Part shown: one piece after another, positions 34,339-41,092 of the stretch
How positions within the stretch are numbered: the first letter of the stretch is position 1
Layout of the letters: every line of letters starts with the position of its first letter
IMG/VR virus record: IMGVR_UViG_3300017971_000089
Location: 1-47,602 of that record
Strand: one strand, 5' to 3'
Source of the DNA: a virus
Length of the DNA: 47,602 nt
The notes under the pieces: generated by a model
The model's input: only the letters and a program-made list of their open reading frames with translations
The model's database searches: none
What the model was told of the DNA's origin: nothing
Made by a program: the position numbers and the translations under genes

Positions 34339-35182
34339 TAGCGGCTGGATTAAATTGCACAGAAAATTCTTGGACAATCCGATATCTAAAAATCCGGAAT
34401 TGACCGCGTTTTTTGTATATTGTTTGTTAAAAGCATCACACCGAAAATTTACGGCCGTTGTCGGCCACCAGGAAATAGAACTTAAACCAGGTCAATTTAT
34501 CTTCGGCCGTAAAAAGGCGGCCGAGGATACCGGATTAACCGAACGAAAAGTACGGAGAATAATCGACTCAATGAGGAAACGCGAAATATTGACCATCAAA
34601 ACGACCAACAAATTTAGTATAGTAACTATATGTAATTGGGACACTTATCAACTGGACGAAATCGAAAACCGTCCAGCAAACCGTCCAACAAAGGGCCAAC
34701 AAGGGGCCACATACAAGAATGATAAGAATAAAAGCTTAGTTGTCAACGATGAATTTCAGGACGGATTAAAAAATCGTTGTACTCTTTTCTATCAATCTTT
34801 GGAGCCGTTTTTAGATATCTACCACCGGCAGACGATCAGAGATTTTTTCGATTACTGGAGTGAGCCAAACAGATCAAAAACAAAAATGAGATTTGAGTTA
34901 GAGAAAACCTGGGACGTTAAACGTCGTCTTAATACCTGGGCCAGGAGGGAGAAGGTAAGAAACGAAAGACGTGGTTTAGTTGTCTCGGATAATCAACCGA
35001 CGGATATAAAAAAATTAGTTGTTGCATTTGAACAAACTGTATTATTTTATAGTAGCCTATCAGATGCAATCAAAACCATTCCGGAGAAAGACCGGCCGAG
35101 ACTTATAGATCATTATAAATCAGAGAAGGGCTGGACGGAGAAAGATTTTAGTCGTTCTCCGGCCGACCTGTTTACAACGTGA
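34331..35182 (+). CDS. Winged-helix replication protein (DnaD/initiator-like)
   Basis: The first 110 residues match the winged-helix domain found in phage replication organisers: GWIKLHRKFLDNPISKNP, FFVYCLLKASHRK, IELKPGQFIFGRKKAAEDTG (helix-turn-helix entry), LTERKVRRIIDSM (recognition helix) and TTNKFSIVTICNWDTYQ (wing). A linker rich in Asn, Thr and Gln separates it from a helical C-terminal part with a DnaD-like pattern (FFDYWSEPNRSKTKMRFELEKTWDVKRRLNTW). It probably recognises the phage origin and recruits the host helicase. No helicase or polymerase is encoded, so host replisome recruitment is expected. Confidence 0.75.
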   Translation: MDNSGWIKLHRKFLDNPISKNPELTAFFVYCLLKASHRKFTAVVGHQEIELKPGQFIFGRKKAAEDTGLTERKVRRIIDSMRKREILTIKTTNKFSIVTICNWDTYQLDEIENRPANRPTKGQQGATYKNDKNKSLVVNDEFQDGLKNRCTLFYQSLEPFLDIYHRQTIRDFFDYWSEPNRSKTKMRFELEKTWDVKRRLNTWARREKVRNERRGLVVSDNQPTDIKKLVVAFEQTVLFYSSLSDAIKTIPEKDRPRLIDHYKSEKGWTEKDFSRSPADLFTT

Positions 35183-35227
35183 TGTAATAGAAAAAGCATT
35201 TGAAATACTTGAAAGTCAGGAGTAATG

Positions 35228-35689
35228 ATGGGTGATAAAAGATATACAAATTTTTATGAATGGTATGAGGCAGTAGGAAAAACCCTAACAGATAAAAAAT
35301 ATTGTTCTATTGAGGCATGGGACGCAGGATTAAATAGTAATTATGAAGAAGATAAAAAAGTGATAGCCAAAATCAAACAACTGGAAGAACAATTAATTAT
35401 TGAGGTTAATAAAAAGATTGAATTGAAAGAGCATCACGAATTATTTAAGAATGAAGTTGCTTTAAAGATTGAACAACTGGAAGCGGAGATAAGTTTAAGA
35501 ATGACACTTGACGAAGAAAAGAATTTAAGACAACAAAACACCCGATTGAAAGAGGCGATTAATTCCGGTTTGTTTAATCTTCGTGGTTTTGATGATGATA
35601 TTGAGAAACTTAATAAGAAAAAATTATTATATAATACGCTAAATTGTATAAGCACGTTAGAAAAAGCACTTAAGGTGAGGATTAAATAA
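35228..35689 (+). CDS. Coiled-coil protein in AT-rich DNA, unknown
   Basis: AGGAG at 35218-35222 favours ATG 35228 over 35225, giving 153 residues. The first 40 residues are compact (YTNFYEWYEAVGKTLTDKK, IEAWDAGLNSNYEE). The remainder is one long heptad-like helix (KVIAKIKQLEEQLIIEV, NLRQQNTRLKEAIN). The N-terminal WDAG-type region resembles small phage proteins of unknown role. The DNA is more AT-rich than its neighbours and lacks GGATCC and CCGGA words common elsewhere, suggesting later acquisition. Confidence 0.55.
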   Translation: MGDKRYTNFYEWYEAVGKTLTDKKYCSIEAWDAGLNSNYEEDKKVIAKIKQLEEQLIIEVNKKIELKEHHELFKNEVALKIEQLEAEISLRMTLDEEKNLRQQNTRLKEAINSGLFNLRGFDDDIEKLNKKKLLYNTLNCISTLEKALKVRIK

Positions 35690-35913
35690 TGGAAAATACA
35701 TCAAAATGTAAATCATGTGGCGCTCCAGTTAAATGGATCAAGTCTACTCGGGGTAAGTGGATGATCGTAGACGCTGAGCCAATTCCGGCCATGCTTGGAG
35801 AGATCCGGACCTTTGAAGATGGATCCGTTCGCCAGGCCGTCGAGGGAGAAATTGGATATATAGATCATCATTCTACGTGTCCGGACGCTGCAAAGTACAG
35901 GAGAAAAAAATGA
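35689..35913 (+). CDS. Small zinc-ribbon-like protein
   Basis: The 74-residue product begins with CKSCGAPVKWIKSTRGKWMIVDAEP, where the CxxC pair and the later HHSTCPDA segment (His-His and Cys) could form a zinc site. This short pattern (a CxxCG turn, then KWMPVD-like sequence) is widespread in phage early regions, and no function is established. The start overlaps the previous stop, and the stop overlaps the next start (ATGA). Confidence 0.65.
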   Translation: MENTSKCKSCGAPVKWIKSTRGKWMIVDAEPIPAMLGEIRTFEDGSVRQAVEGEIGYIDHHSTCPDAAKYRRKK

Positions 35914-36206
35914 AATCATTTAGTATCATTTTGTTATTGTTGTTTTCCTGTACGTATGGCATTGGAGATATTAGCAGCGGAGTGATTACAATTACCTGGA
36001 ACGATAATACTGAATCAACATACTATGGAGCCTACGCGGATTATCCGGATAGGATTTATTCAATCTATCTTAGATATGATACGGCGGTACATATTAAAAA
36101 TGATACGACCGACACAACTTTTATCGTAACGAAAGTAGTACCGAGGGGAACAGAATTTTATAAATCTCAAATGAAAAGTTTACATGAAAAATTAGATGGT
36201 AAATAA
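35910..36206 (+). CDS. Small secreted protein or lipoprotein
   Basis: The frame is open from 35877, but ATG 35910 overlaps the previous stop and starts a classical signal peptide (MKSFSIILLLLFSCTYG), giving 98 residues. The LFSC sequence is a poor lipobox, so either lipid attachment or cleavage after TYG is possible. The mature part is a small beta domain (ISSGVITITWNDNTESTYYG, YSIYLRYDTAVHI). It is the sixth or so exported protein of this phage and the first in the early region. It could act at the cell surface, for example in superinfection exclusion. Confidence 0.65.
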   Translation: MKSFSIILLLLFSCTYGIGDISSGVITITWNDNTESTYYGAYADYPDRIYSIYLRYDTAVHIKNDTTDTTFIVTKVVPRGTEFYKSQMKSLHEKLDGK

Positions 36207-36435
36207 AAATAGCCGCGACCGCGTAAATAACTAAAACAATAATCATGGATAACTTTAAAGATTAGGAGGTAGTGATTATTATGACACATCGTTAGAACAA
36301 TTAATTAAAAAGTTAATTACAAGGGTGAATGAATTGGATAAGATGAACCTGAAAAATATTGTCACTCTTGGAATTGTCATTCCTGTCACTTCAACAGCGG
36401 TTGCGGCTGTATTTAAAAACAAAGGAGAATTTATC

Positions 36436-36681
36436 ATGGGAAGAATTTTTAATCAACGACAACGTATTATTTTTTACCTGGCCAAGATGCCCAGGTTTAA
36501 CCACTTCTTTACTGACAATGGCATACTCCAGTATAACGCCAGGATTAAACAACTCAGGGATGCCGGTATAGATATCCCAAAACCTAAAAAAATCAGAGAT
36601 GGAGTATATCAGTACAAACTCAATACGCCGCTGCATCACATCGATATGAAAACTTGTACTCTGAGAAAGGATCTATCATGA
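36436..36681 (+). CDS. Small winged-helix/HTH protein
   Basis: AAAGGAG ahead of ATG 36436 marks the likely start, giving 81 residues. The product reads as a compact winged helix: QRQRIIFYLAKMPRFNHFF, ILQYNARIKQLRDAGIDI (recognition-like helix) and GVYQYKLNTPLHHID (wing). Such proteins are common in phages and probably bind DNA. The same frame is open upstream to 36259 without a good start and would add a hydrophobic segment (VTLGIVIPVTSTAVAAVF). The stop overlaps the resolvase start (ATGA). Confidence 0.6.
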   Translation: MGRIFNQRQRIIFYLAKMPRFNHFFTDNGILQYNARIKQLRDAGIDIPKPKKIRDGVYQYKLNTPLHHIDMKTCTLRKDLS

Positions 36682-37253
36682 GTGAATTACTTGATTTAAA
36701 CGATATCAATTCACAGGAGGATCACACACCTAAAGACGATCTGGATGAACGGATCCGCGGAGACTATTCGATCGACGACGACGTAACCGGTGAGTACATT
36801 TGGACGCTGGCCATTGATCCAGGTCCGGAAAGATCGGCGTACATACTCTGGAACCGGCACGAAAACCAAATTGAACAAATGGACGGCGAAATACTGAATG
36901 AAGATCTACTTCTCAAAATAATTGAATGGAGAGCGTTAAATCTCCAAATAGCCGTCGAGGGCGTTGAGAGTTACGGTATGCCGGTAGGTAAATCTGTCTT
37001 TGAGACTGTCCGGTGGGCAGCCAGATTTGAACAGGCATTTTATCCTTACGACGTCACATATTACCGGTCCTCTGATTGCCGTCACTGGTTATGTAACAAT
37101 CGCAACGCTAAAAAAGCACACGTTAATACAGTCTTAAAGGACGTCTGGGGTGTACCTGGTACAAAGAAAGCGCCTGGTGTAATCTACGGCGTAAAAAATC
37201 ACCTATGGTCCGCGCTGGCCATACTTACAACACACCTAAAAAGGAGGGCTTGA
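36678..37253 (+). CDS. RuvC-like Holliday junction resolvase (RNase H fold)
   Basis: ATG 36678 overlaps the previous stop, giving 191 residues. The RuvC/RNase H-fold pattern is visible: LAIDPGPERSAYILW with Asp 47 on the first strand; IAVEGVESYG with Glu 94 and Glu 97; and a final helix GVKNHLWSALAILTTH, where His 175 stands at a place often held by Asp or His. The enzyme would cut four-way junctions left by recombination, so that DNA can be packaged. It fits with the RecE/RecT pair upstream. The last acidic ligand is not obvious, as in several phage RuvC-like proteins. Confidence 0.75.
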   Translation: MSELLDLNDINSQEDHTPKDDLDERIRGDYSIDDDVTGEYIWTLAIDPGPERSAYILWNRHENQIEQMDGEILNEDLLLKIIEWRALNLQIAVEGVESYGMPVGKSVFETVRWAARFEQAFYPYDVTYYRSSDCRHWLCNNRNAKKAHVNTVLKDVWGVPGTKKAPGVIYGVKNHLWSALAILTTHLKRRA

Positions 37254-37254
37254 A

Positions 37255-37755
37255 ATGGAAAGATCACCAAAAAACTACAATCCCATACCTGGGCAATTAC
37301 TAATATTCTTCGCCCTGGTAATCCTATTCTTTTTTATATTCTTCACATGTGAATCATGCCAGGCGCAAACGATCGATTTAAAATTCACCTGGAAGAAAAA
37401 CCCAGAGCCGGATATGCACTCTTATGATTTATTTATTATCACTAATCCGGATAGCGTCTATTTCTATTCGCTTAATGAATGGCCAGCGGATACATCGATT
37501 AAAAATGTTTATATAGATTCAACTATCCACTATCCAAATCTCCTGGCGACTGCAGCACACATTTATAGTCCGGTTGATACCATGCTTGTAGAATACAGAT
37601 ATCCCAGGTCACAAACCTTTGCAAGAGCCTACATCGTGGCCGTGGATAGCGTAGGTAATCAATCAGCGCTTGGAACAAGTATTAATATATTTTACATAGG
37701 CGATCGAGACGCCCCGAGAGTGCCTGAAAATACAATTGTAGAAGTGAAATTTTAG
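37255..37755 (+). CDS. Exported FN3-like protein
   Basis: The 166-residue product has a basic N-terminus, a very hydrophobic span (QLLIFFALVILFFFIFF) and a possible signal-peptidase site at SCQAQ. It is therefore either exported or anchored by its N-terminus. The mature part has a fibronectin-III-like pattern (FTWKKNPEPDMHSYDLFII and, later, AYIVAVDSVGNQSALGTSI), similar to domains in FCB-group secreted proteins. The AGGAGG site lies in the end of the resolvase gene. Its role is unknown; a surface or periplasmic role is likely. Confidence 0.65.
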   Translation: MERSPKNYNPIPGQLLIFFALVILFFFIFFTCESCQAQTIDLKFTWKKNPEPDMHSYDLFIITNPDSVYFYSLNEWPADTSIKNVYIDSTIHYPNLLATAAHIYSPVDTMLVEYRYPRSQTFARAYIVAVDSVGNQSALGTSINIFYIGDRDAPRVPENTIVEVKF

Positions 37756-37792
37756 TAAAATCCGGTGAAACCGCATAAAATAAGGCTAAATC

Positions 37793-38089
37793 ATGGATTT
37801 ACAAAAAAAACAAACTCCTGAGAGCGATTTTAAGCAACGATCTCTGGATCCACCATGGTATTGGGTCAACCGGTCCGAGTTATTTGAAAAGCGCCTACAA
37901 AGCGAGACAATGGCTGGCAATATTTTAAAGGGCCGGATCCGTGAACTAAAACAGAAACTTGTTAGTTTAAAGATCTCCTGGGAGCAATCTGCTATTATAA
38001 ATCATAATTATAAATCTGTGGTTAATCTTTTGGACAGGATTATCAAAGAAGTCGAGGACATAAATAAAAATATCCCTGGACAGACCTAA
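37793..38089 (+). CDS. Small coiled-coil protein, unknown
   Basis: The 98-residue product is polar and helical after a short N-terminal linker (ESDFKQRSLDPPWYWVNRSEL), with heptads in the second half (LKGRIRELKQKLVSLKISWEQ, SVVNLLDRIIKEVEDI). It begins after AAGGCTAAATC. Its last codons form the left arm of the large inverted repeat at 38073-38143, so the gene end and the RNA structure are linked. No family is recognised. Confidence 0.6.
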   Translation: MDLQKKQTPESDFKQRSLDPPWYWVNRSELFEKRLQSETMAGNILKGRIRELKQKLVSLKISWEQSAIINHNYKSVVNLLDRIIKEVEDINKNIPGQT

Positions 38090-38143
38090 TTACGTTGGCT
38101 ACCAGGTGCTTGGATAGACGGTAATTATTTTTCTGTCCAGGGA
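38073..38143 (+). other. Nested inverted repeat enclosing a shared 15-base word (possible structured RNA or regulatory site)
   Basis: TCCCTGGACAGA at 38073-38084 pairs perfectly with TCTGTCCAGGGA at 38132-38143. Inside, TAATTAC (38087-38093) pairs with GTAATTA (38121-38127). The loop contains CTTGGATAGACGGTA (38109-38123), also found at 45313-45327 before the portal gene. The right arm is not followed by a T-run, so this is not a normal terminator. The left arm includes the end of the preceding gene. It may be a folded RNA or a protein-binding site. The rest of the gap, to 38212, is AT-rich and ends in a GAGGAGG ribosome site. Confidence 0.5.
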
Positions 38144-38212
38144 CATAATAATAATAATCATTTTGAAAAAGGAATCAAAATTATTATTTTTAAAGCGCAT
38201 GAGGAGGAAATT

Positions 38213-38410
38213 ATGAGCCGTGTACATCTTTTAAGATATCGCTGTGCTGCTTGCCAGGCCGAAGAAACTAAAGAGTTCGGTCAACTTCCGTCTATATCTT
38301 CCAGCTTTACCAGGATTCATGTTTGCGATCAACAAACCCGAGGAGTGATGTATCTCATTTCCGTATCTACAATTACGGCCTCTGAGGAGAAAGCTGACGA
38401 CAATGGCTAA
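38213..38410 (+). CDS. Small cysteine-containing protein, unknown
   Basis: The 65-residue product follows GAGGAGG and carries a CxxC (CAACQAEE) and a later HVC, a possible small zinc site. It is otherwise polar, with a hydrophobic strand (GVMYLISVSTI). Its stop overlaps the start of the small-terminase candidate by eight bases. The function is unknown; a DNA-associated role would fit the neighbours. Confidence 0.55.
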   Translation: MSRVHLLRYRCAACQAEETKEFGQLPSISSSFTRIHVCDQQTRGVMYLISVSTITASEEKADDNG

Positions 38411-38990
38411 ATCCGGCAAACTCCAGCCCGAAACAAAGAAACGAGGGCCTGGCGAAAATATAGATGGACATACTAAGGAAATGATTATACAGATGTTAGC
38501 CGCTTTTAAGCGACCGTCTGAGGTTCAAAGAGAACTGGAAAAACACTACGGCCAGGTTGTTGACTTCAAGACAATATCCCATTATCGAGACAATTTTCCA
38601 GAATTAATAGCCGATCGCCGCGCTGCTATGGCACAAAATTTTAAGACGGCTATTCCGATCGCAAACAAGTGGTACCGGATCCTGGTACGCCAGGAACTTG
38701 TCGAGGATCTGCAAAAGAATCTCTGGGCCAGGGTGCCGGTATTCAACAAGAAAACTGGTGACGTGTTGCGCGACGGTGAGGGCAATATCATCTATGAGCG
38801 TGTCTACAAGGGCAATCACAACGCAATAAATCAAATCCTGGACTCAACGGCCAAGGAATTAGAAGAACTGCTCCCAGAGGGCGAAGAAGAACGGCGCCGG
38901 TTGTTTATGCGTCTCGGTGATACAGGCAAGGTAGCATTGAATTTTATAGTCTATGGCAATAACGGCCGGAATGGAGATAAAAACAAATGA
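38403..38990 (+). CDS. Small terminase subunit candidate (DUF2280-like)
   Basis: The 195-residue protein begins with a basic arm (KSGKLQPETKKRGPG). It then has a helix-turn-helix-like region (EMIIQMLAAFKRPSEVQREL, DFKTISHYRDNFPE) matching the DUF2280 pattern seen in genes just upstream of phage terminases. A helical middle and a C-terminal helix-rich part follow (ILDSTAKELEELLPEGEEER). It would recognise the packaging site and assemble as a ring with the large subunit. Unusually, the large subunit lies about 2.8 kb downstream, separated by a terminator and small genes. Confidence 0.65.
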   Translation: MAKSGKLQPETKKRGPGENIDGHTKEMIIQMLAAFKRPSEVQRELEKHYGQVVDFKTISHYRDNFPELIADRRAAMAQNFKTAIPIANKWYRILVRQELVEDLQKNLWARVPVFNKKTGDVLRDGEGNIIYERVYKGNHNAINQILDSTAKELEELLPEGEEERRRLFMRLGDTGKVALNFIVYGNNGRNGDKNK

Positions 38991-39124
38991 AACAACCAAA
39001 GGGAGATATAAAATTAAAACACGTCGTAAAAGCTATAAAGAAAATGCAGAAAAAAGGAATTAACGGACCGTATATATTTTTAACAACTCTTGGCAAGTTT
39101 AGAATAGAATGGAAAAAGAAATAA
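38987..39124 (+). CDS. Small basic protein, 45 residues
   Basis: ATG 38987 overlaps the previous stop (ATGA), which supports coupled translation. The product is very basic (VVKAIKKMQKKGINGPYIFL, ending FRIEWKKK). It resembles small nucleic-acid-binding phage proteins. No family is recognised. Confidence 0.55.
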   Translation: MKQPKGDIKLKHVVKAIKKMQKKGINGPYIFLTTLGKFRIEWKKK

Positions 39125-39151
39125 CCCTTTCACCAACCAAAGGAGGCAATT

Positions 39152-39520
39152 ATGCCAGATTGGATTTTAAACTCCAAAGTTTTAACCATTATTGCAATCG
39201 TCGTAATAGTGGCCGCGTTTATCGCGTTTACCCTGGGCTACGTCGGGGAGAACGTTTTACTTACTATCCTGGGCTTTGCTGGATTCTCCGGAATGGCAGC
39301 GTTTAGGGACTGGATAGATTCACAGGGCTATAAAACCTATGTAGTGGCCGGAATAGGGATCTTAGGCACCATTGGACTTGTGACGAACAATATTACTCCG
39401 GACGTGTTTATTGCTATTCTGACCGCGTTTCTGGGCACAGGTACCGTAACATTAGCACACGCCATGAAGAAGGTACCTGCAGGTGTACCGAAATTGAAAG
39501 CCGTTGCTGCTACAAAGTGA
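39152..39520 (+). CDS. Holin candidate (multi-span membrane protein)
   Basis: The 122-residue protein has four hydrophobic segments: LTIIAIVVIVAAFIAFTLGYV, VLLTILGFAGFSGMAAF, YVVAGIGILGTIGLV and VFIAILTAFLGTGTVTLAHA. It ends in a short basic tail (MKKVPAGVPKLKAV). The size, the hydrophobic segments and the charged tail are typical of phage holins, which open the inner membrane for the endolysin. It is followed by a strong terminator, so it ends a transcript. The endolysin gene lies far away, at 7884. Confidence 0.65.
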   Translation: MPDWILNSKVLTIIAIVVIVAAFIAFTLGYVGENVLLTILGFAGFSGMAAFRDWIDSQGYKTYVVAGIGILGTIGLVTNNITPDVFIAILTAFLGTGTVTLAHAMKKVPAGVPKLKAVAATK

Positions 39521-39527
39521 ATTAGGC

Positions 39528-39593
39528 TGCTGGTCCTTAACCAGCAATTAACGGGTGGCCGGTAAACCTTTTTGGTCCGGCCGCCTTTTTTTT
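39528..39593 (+). terminator. Tandem hairpins with T-run after the holin candidate
   Basis: The first hairpin is TGCTGGT (39528-39534) with ACCAGCA (39540-39546). The second is GGTGGCCGG (39554-39562) with CCGGCCGCC (39577-39585), one G-U pair, followed by eight T (39586-39593). The second is a strong intrinsic terminator, and the first may help. It would stop early/TerS transcripts before the next gene cluster at 39624. Confidence 0.85.
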
Positions 39594-39623
39594 GTGTCAA
39601 TTTAACCAATAGGAGAAATACCA

Positions 39624-39839
39624 ATGAAAACGTACATAGGTGCTAAAATAATCAAGGCTGAGCCGATGGATTTGCATACATTCCAAGCAAGCCAGGGCAA
39701 AGAAATTTCGGCCGGTGATAATGTTCACGGCTACCACGTCGAGTATCCGGACGGCTATCATTCCTGGAGTCCGAAAGAGGTATTTGAGGCTGCTTATAGA
39801 GAGATCCAGGCGGCAGAGAGGAGTTTGCTACATGCCTAA
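39624..39839 (+). CDS. Small phage protein of a widespread type, unknown function
   Basis: The 71-residue product (YIGAKIIKAEPMDLHTFQ, GYHVEYPDGYHSWSPKEVFEAAYREI) belongs to a widely seen phage type with the pattern KhhKAEPM...GYxVxYxDGYxSWSPKxVFExxYR. I recall it from many unrelated phages without an assigned role. The ribosome site is TAGGAG. Its stop overlaps the next start by eight bases. Confidence 0.7.
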   Translation: MKTYIGAKIIKAEPMDLHTFQASQGKEISAGDNVHGYHVEYPDGYHSWSPKEVFEAAYREIQAAERSLLHA

Positions 39840-40080
39840 GTCGATGTTAATACTAACAATCGAGCATTTAGACGGTGACGCTAGGCTGCCGATCGTGATT
39901 AATGCGCTTGAATCGCATGTAAAATATCTAAGGGAAGAATACAATAGTTTTTCTGAGGCTAGTCATACATTTAAAACAAAGCATGGCGTCGACCGTGAAG
40001 GATTCCACATGGCGCTACCAAATGTCAGGATAGACTGGAAAATGGTATCTAATATTCAGGAGGAGGCCGAAGATGGATAA
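39832..40080 (+). CDS. Small accessory protein, unknown
   Basis: The frame is open from 39715, but ATG 39832, after GGAG, is preferred and gives 82 residues. The product is mixed alpha/beta, with SMLILTIEHLDGDARLPIVI as a first strand-helix unit and SHVKYLREEYNSFSEA as a helix. It has no motif or membrane segment. It overlaps neighbours at both ends, so translation is coupled. Confidence 0.6.
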   Translation: MPKSMLILTIEHLDGDARLPIVINALESHVKYLREEYNSFSEASHTFKTKHGVDREGFHMALPNVRIDWKMVSNIQEEAEDG

Positions 40081-40381
40081 AAACCCTCAATTAGTCCGGC
40101 CAAAACCACCAGTTGACCTTTTAAAGTTCCTTAAACCGTCTCTCAGAAAGCCAACTAAGCGCGCATTGGCCAAATCACGCCGTCATACGGTAATTACACA
40201 CGTCAAAGAGTGGTTTATGCCAGGCAATAAGAAACGCATCGTCCGTGAGAGAACGTCTCAGAGCCGGAGAATACGGCATTTTGGTACGTTTAGACCGGCG
40301 AAGAAGTGTCCCAGGGGCGTCGTGGACGATCAGTATAGAACATCACCAAGATATAGGAGGCGGCATGGCGTTTCAGAATGA
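40073..40381 (+). CDS. Small very basic protein, unknown
   Basis: The 102-residue product is strikingly rich in Arg and Lys (PSLRKPTKRALAKSRRHTVI, NKKRIVRERTSQSRRIRHFG, YRTSPRYRRRHGVSE). It has little hydrophobic content, as in nucleic-acid-binding or packaged basic proteins. It starts at ATG 40073, overlapping the previous stop by eight bases, and its end overlaps the next start by 17. A DNA- or RNA-binding role is plausible but not shown. Confidence 0.5.
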   Translation: MDKNPQLVRPKPPVDLLKFLKPSLRKPTKRALAKSRRHTVITHVKEWFMPGNKKRIVRERTSQSRRIRHFGTFRPAKKCPRGVVDDQYRTSPRYRRRHGVSE

Positions 40382-40562
40382 TATTGATGATCTTATTAAA
40401 TTTGTAGAGGAAGATGTTTTAAAGGATTCCGGACACCATGATTTGTCACTTGAAGATATTTTTCTGGTAGATATAACGCTGACTTACGGAGATCTTAGAA
40501 GGTTACAAGAAATTGTTAATAGAATAGGAGCATACCGTGGCGAAAATAAAAAGACAACTTAA
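40365..40562 (+). CDS. Small acidic protein, unknown
   Basis: AGGAGG before ATG 40365 sets the start; the longer frame from 40245 is not favoured. The 65-residue product is acidic and helical (NDIDDLIKFVEEDVLKDSG, LTYGDLRRLQEIVNRIGAYR). Its last 26 bases overlap the next gene. It could pair with the basic protein just upstream, given the opposite charges, but this is speculative. Confidence 0.55.
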   Translation: MAFQNDIDDLIKFVEEDVLKDSGHHDLSLEDIFLVDITLTYGDLRRLQEIVNRIGAYRGENKKTT

Positions 40563-40740
40563 AATACTTCACCTGGGGAATAAGCTGCTTATGACTGTTT
40601 CGCCTGTATCATCCAAAGAGGCGAAAGATCCGCTCCGGATCCTGGTTGAGGTTAAAGAAGTAATCCAGGAACGAATCGCCGAGACAATGGCCGGTAAGTC
40701 GCCGTTTGTCGGGAATATGAGGGATAAAAACGATGGATAG
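40537..40740 (+). CDS. Small protein with GTG start, unknown
   Basis: The GTG at 40537 follows AGGAGCATACC and gives 67 residues. The product is basic at the start (AKIKRQLKILHLGNKLLM), with a mixed helical end (ILVEVKEVIQERIAETMAGK). It overlaps the preceding gene by 26 bases and the next by eight, so it belongs to a translationally coupled chain. Nothing specific is recognised. Confidence 0.55.
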   Translation: MAKIKRQLKILHLGNKLLMTVSPVSSKEAKDPLRILVEVKEVIQERIAETMAGKSPFVGNMRDKNDG

Positions 40741-41092
40741 AAAACAATTTATTAAGACGCTGGCCGCTGCCGGCGCTGCTTTTACAGTTGTTGGATCATT
40801 GGAGTCGATAGAGTTTGCTGGCCAGAAAGTCAAAGACCTAAATGAGGATAGAATCATCCCCCAAGAAGAATATGACCGCCTGGTAACGCTCTACGACAAA
40901 TTTGAAATGTTGGATTATGAAGTTCCCGTTATACATTGTTTTAATGAAGAGACAGATCTCAAAACTGTTCAGTGGGTGGAATGGGATCCGGAACTATTAA
41001 CCGAGCGCGTTATTGATTATTTAAAAGACAAGGGCTTTAACATATCACATACACAGGTGAAGGAATGGCAATTACAATCTCAGACAACTTGA
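40733..41092 (+). CDS. Protein with twin-arginine-like N-terminus, unknown
   Basis: The 119-residue product begins MDRKQFIKTLAAAGAAFTVVG, an arrangement like a Tat signal: a charged DRKxFIK motif and a moderately hydrophobic Ala/Gly core. A soluble domain follows (PQEEYDRLVTLYDKFEMLDY, DPELLTERVIDYLKDKGFNI). RK rather than RR makes export less sure. A second gene at 41294 shows a similar start with RR. The mature domain has no family I know. Confidence 0.6.
   Translation: MDRKQFIKTLAAAGAAFTVVGSLESIEFAGQKVKDLNEDRIIPQEEYDRLVTLYDKFEMLDYEVPVIHCFNEETDLKTVQWVEWDPELLTERVIDYLKDKGFNISHTQVKEWQLQSQTT

Noticed and set aside
36281-36295. Tiny frame MTHR after AGGAGG
   Set aside because: Four codons only; reported instead as a possible frameshift remnant ahead of the winged-helix gene.
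38073-38143. A rho-independent terminator
   Set aside because: The stem is strong, but the right arm is followed by CATAATAAT rather than a T-run, and the loop is long and shares a word with another leader.
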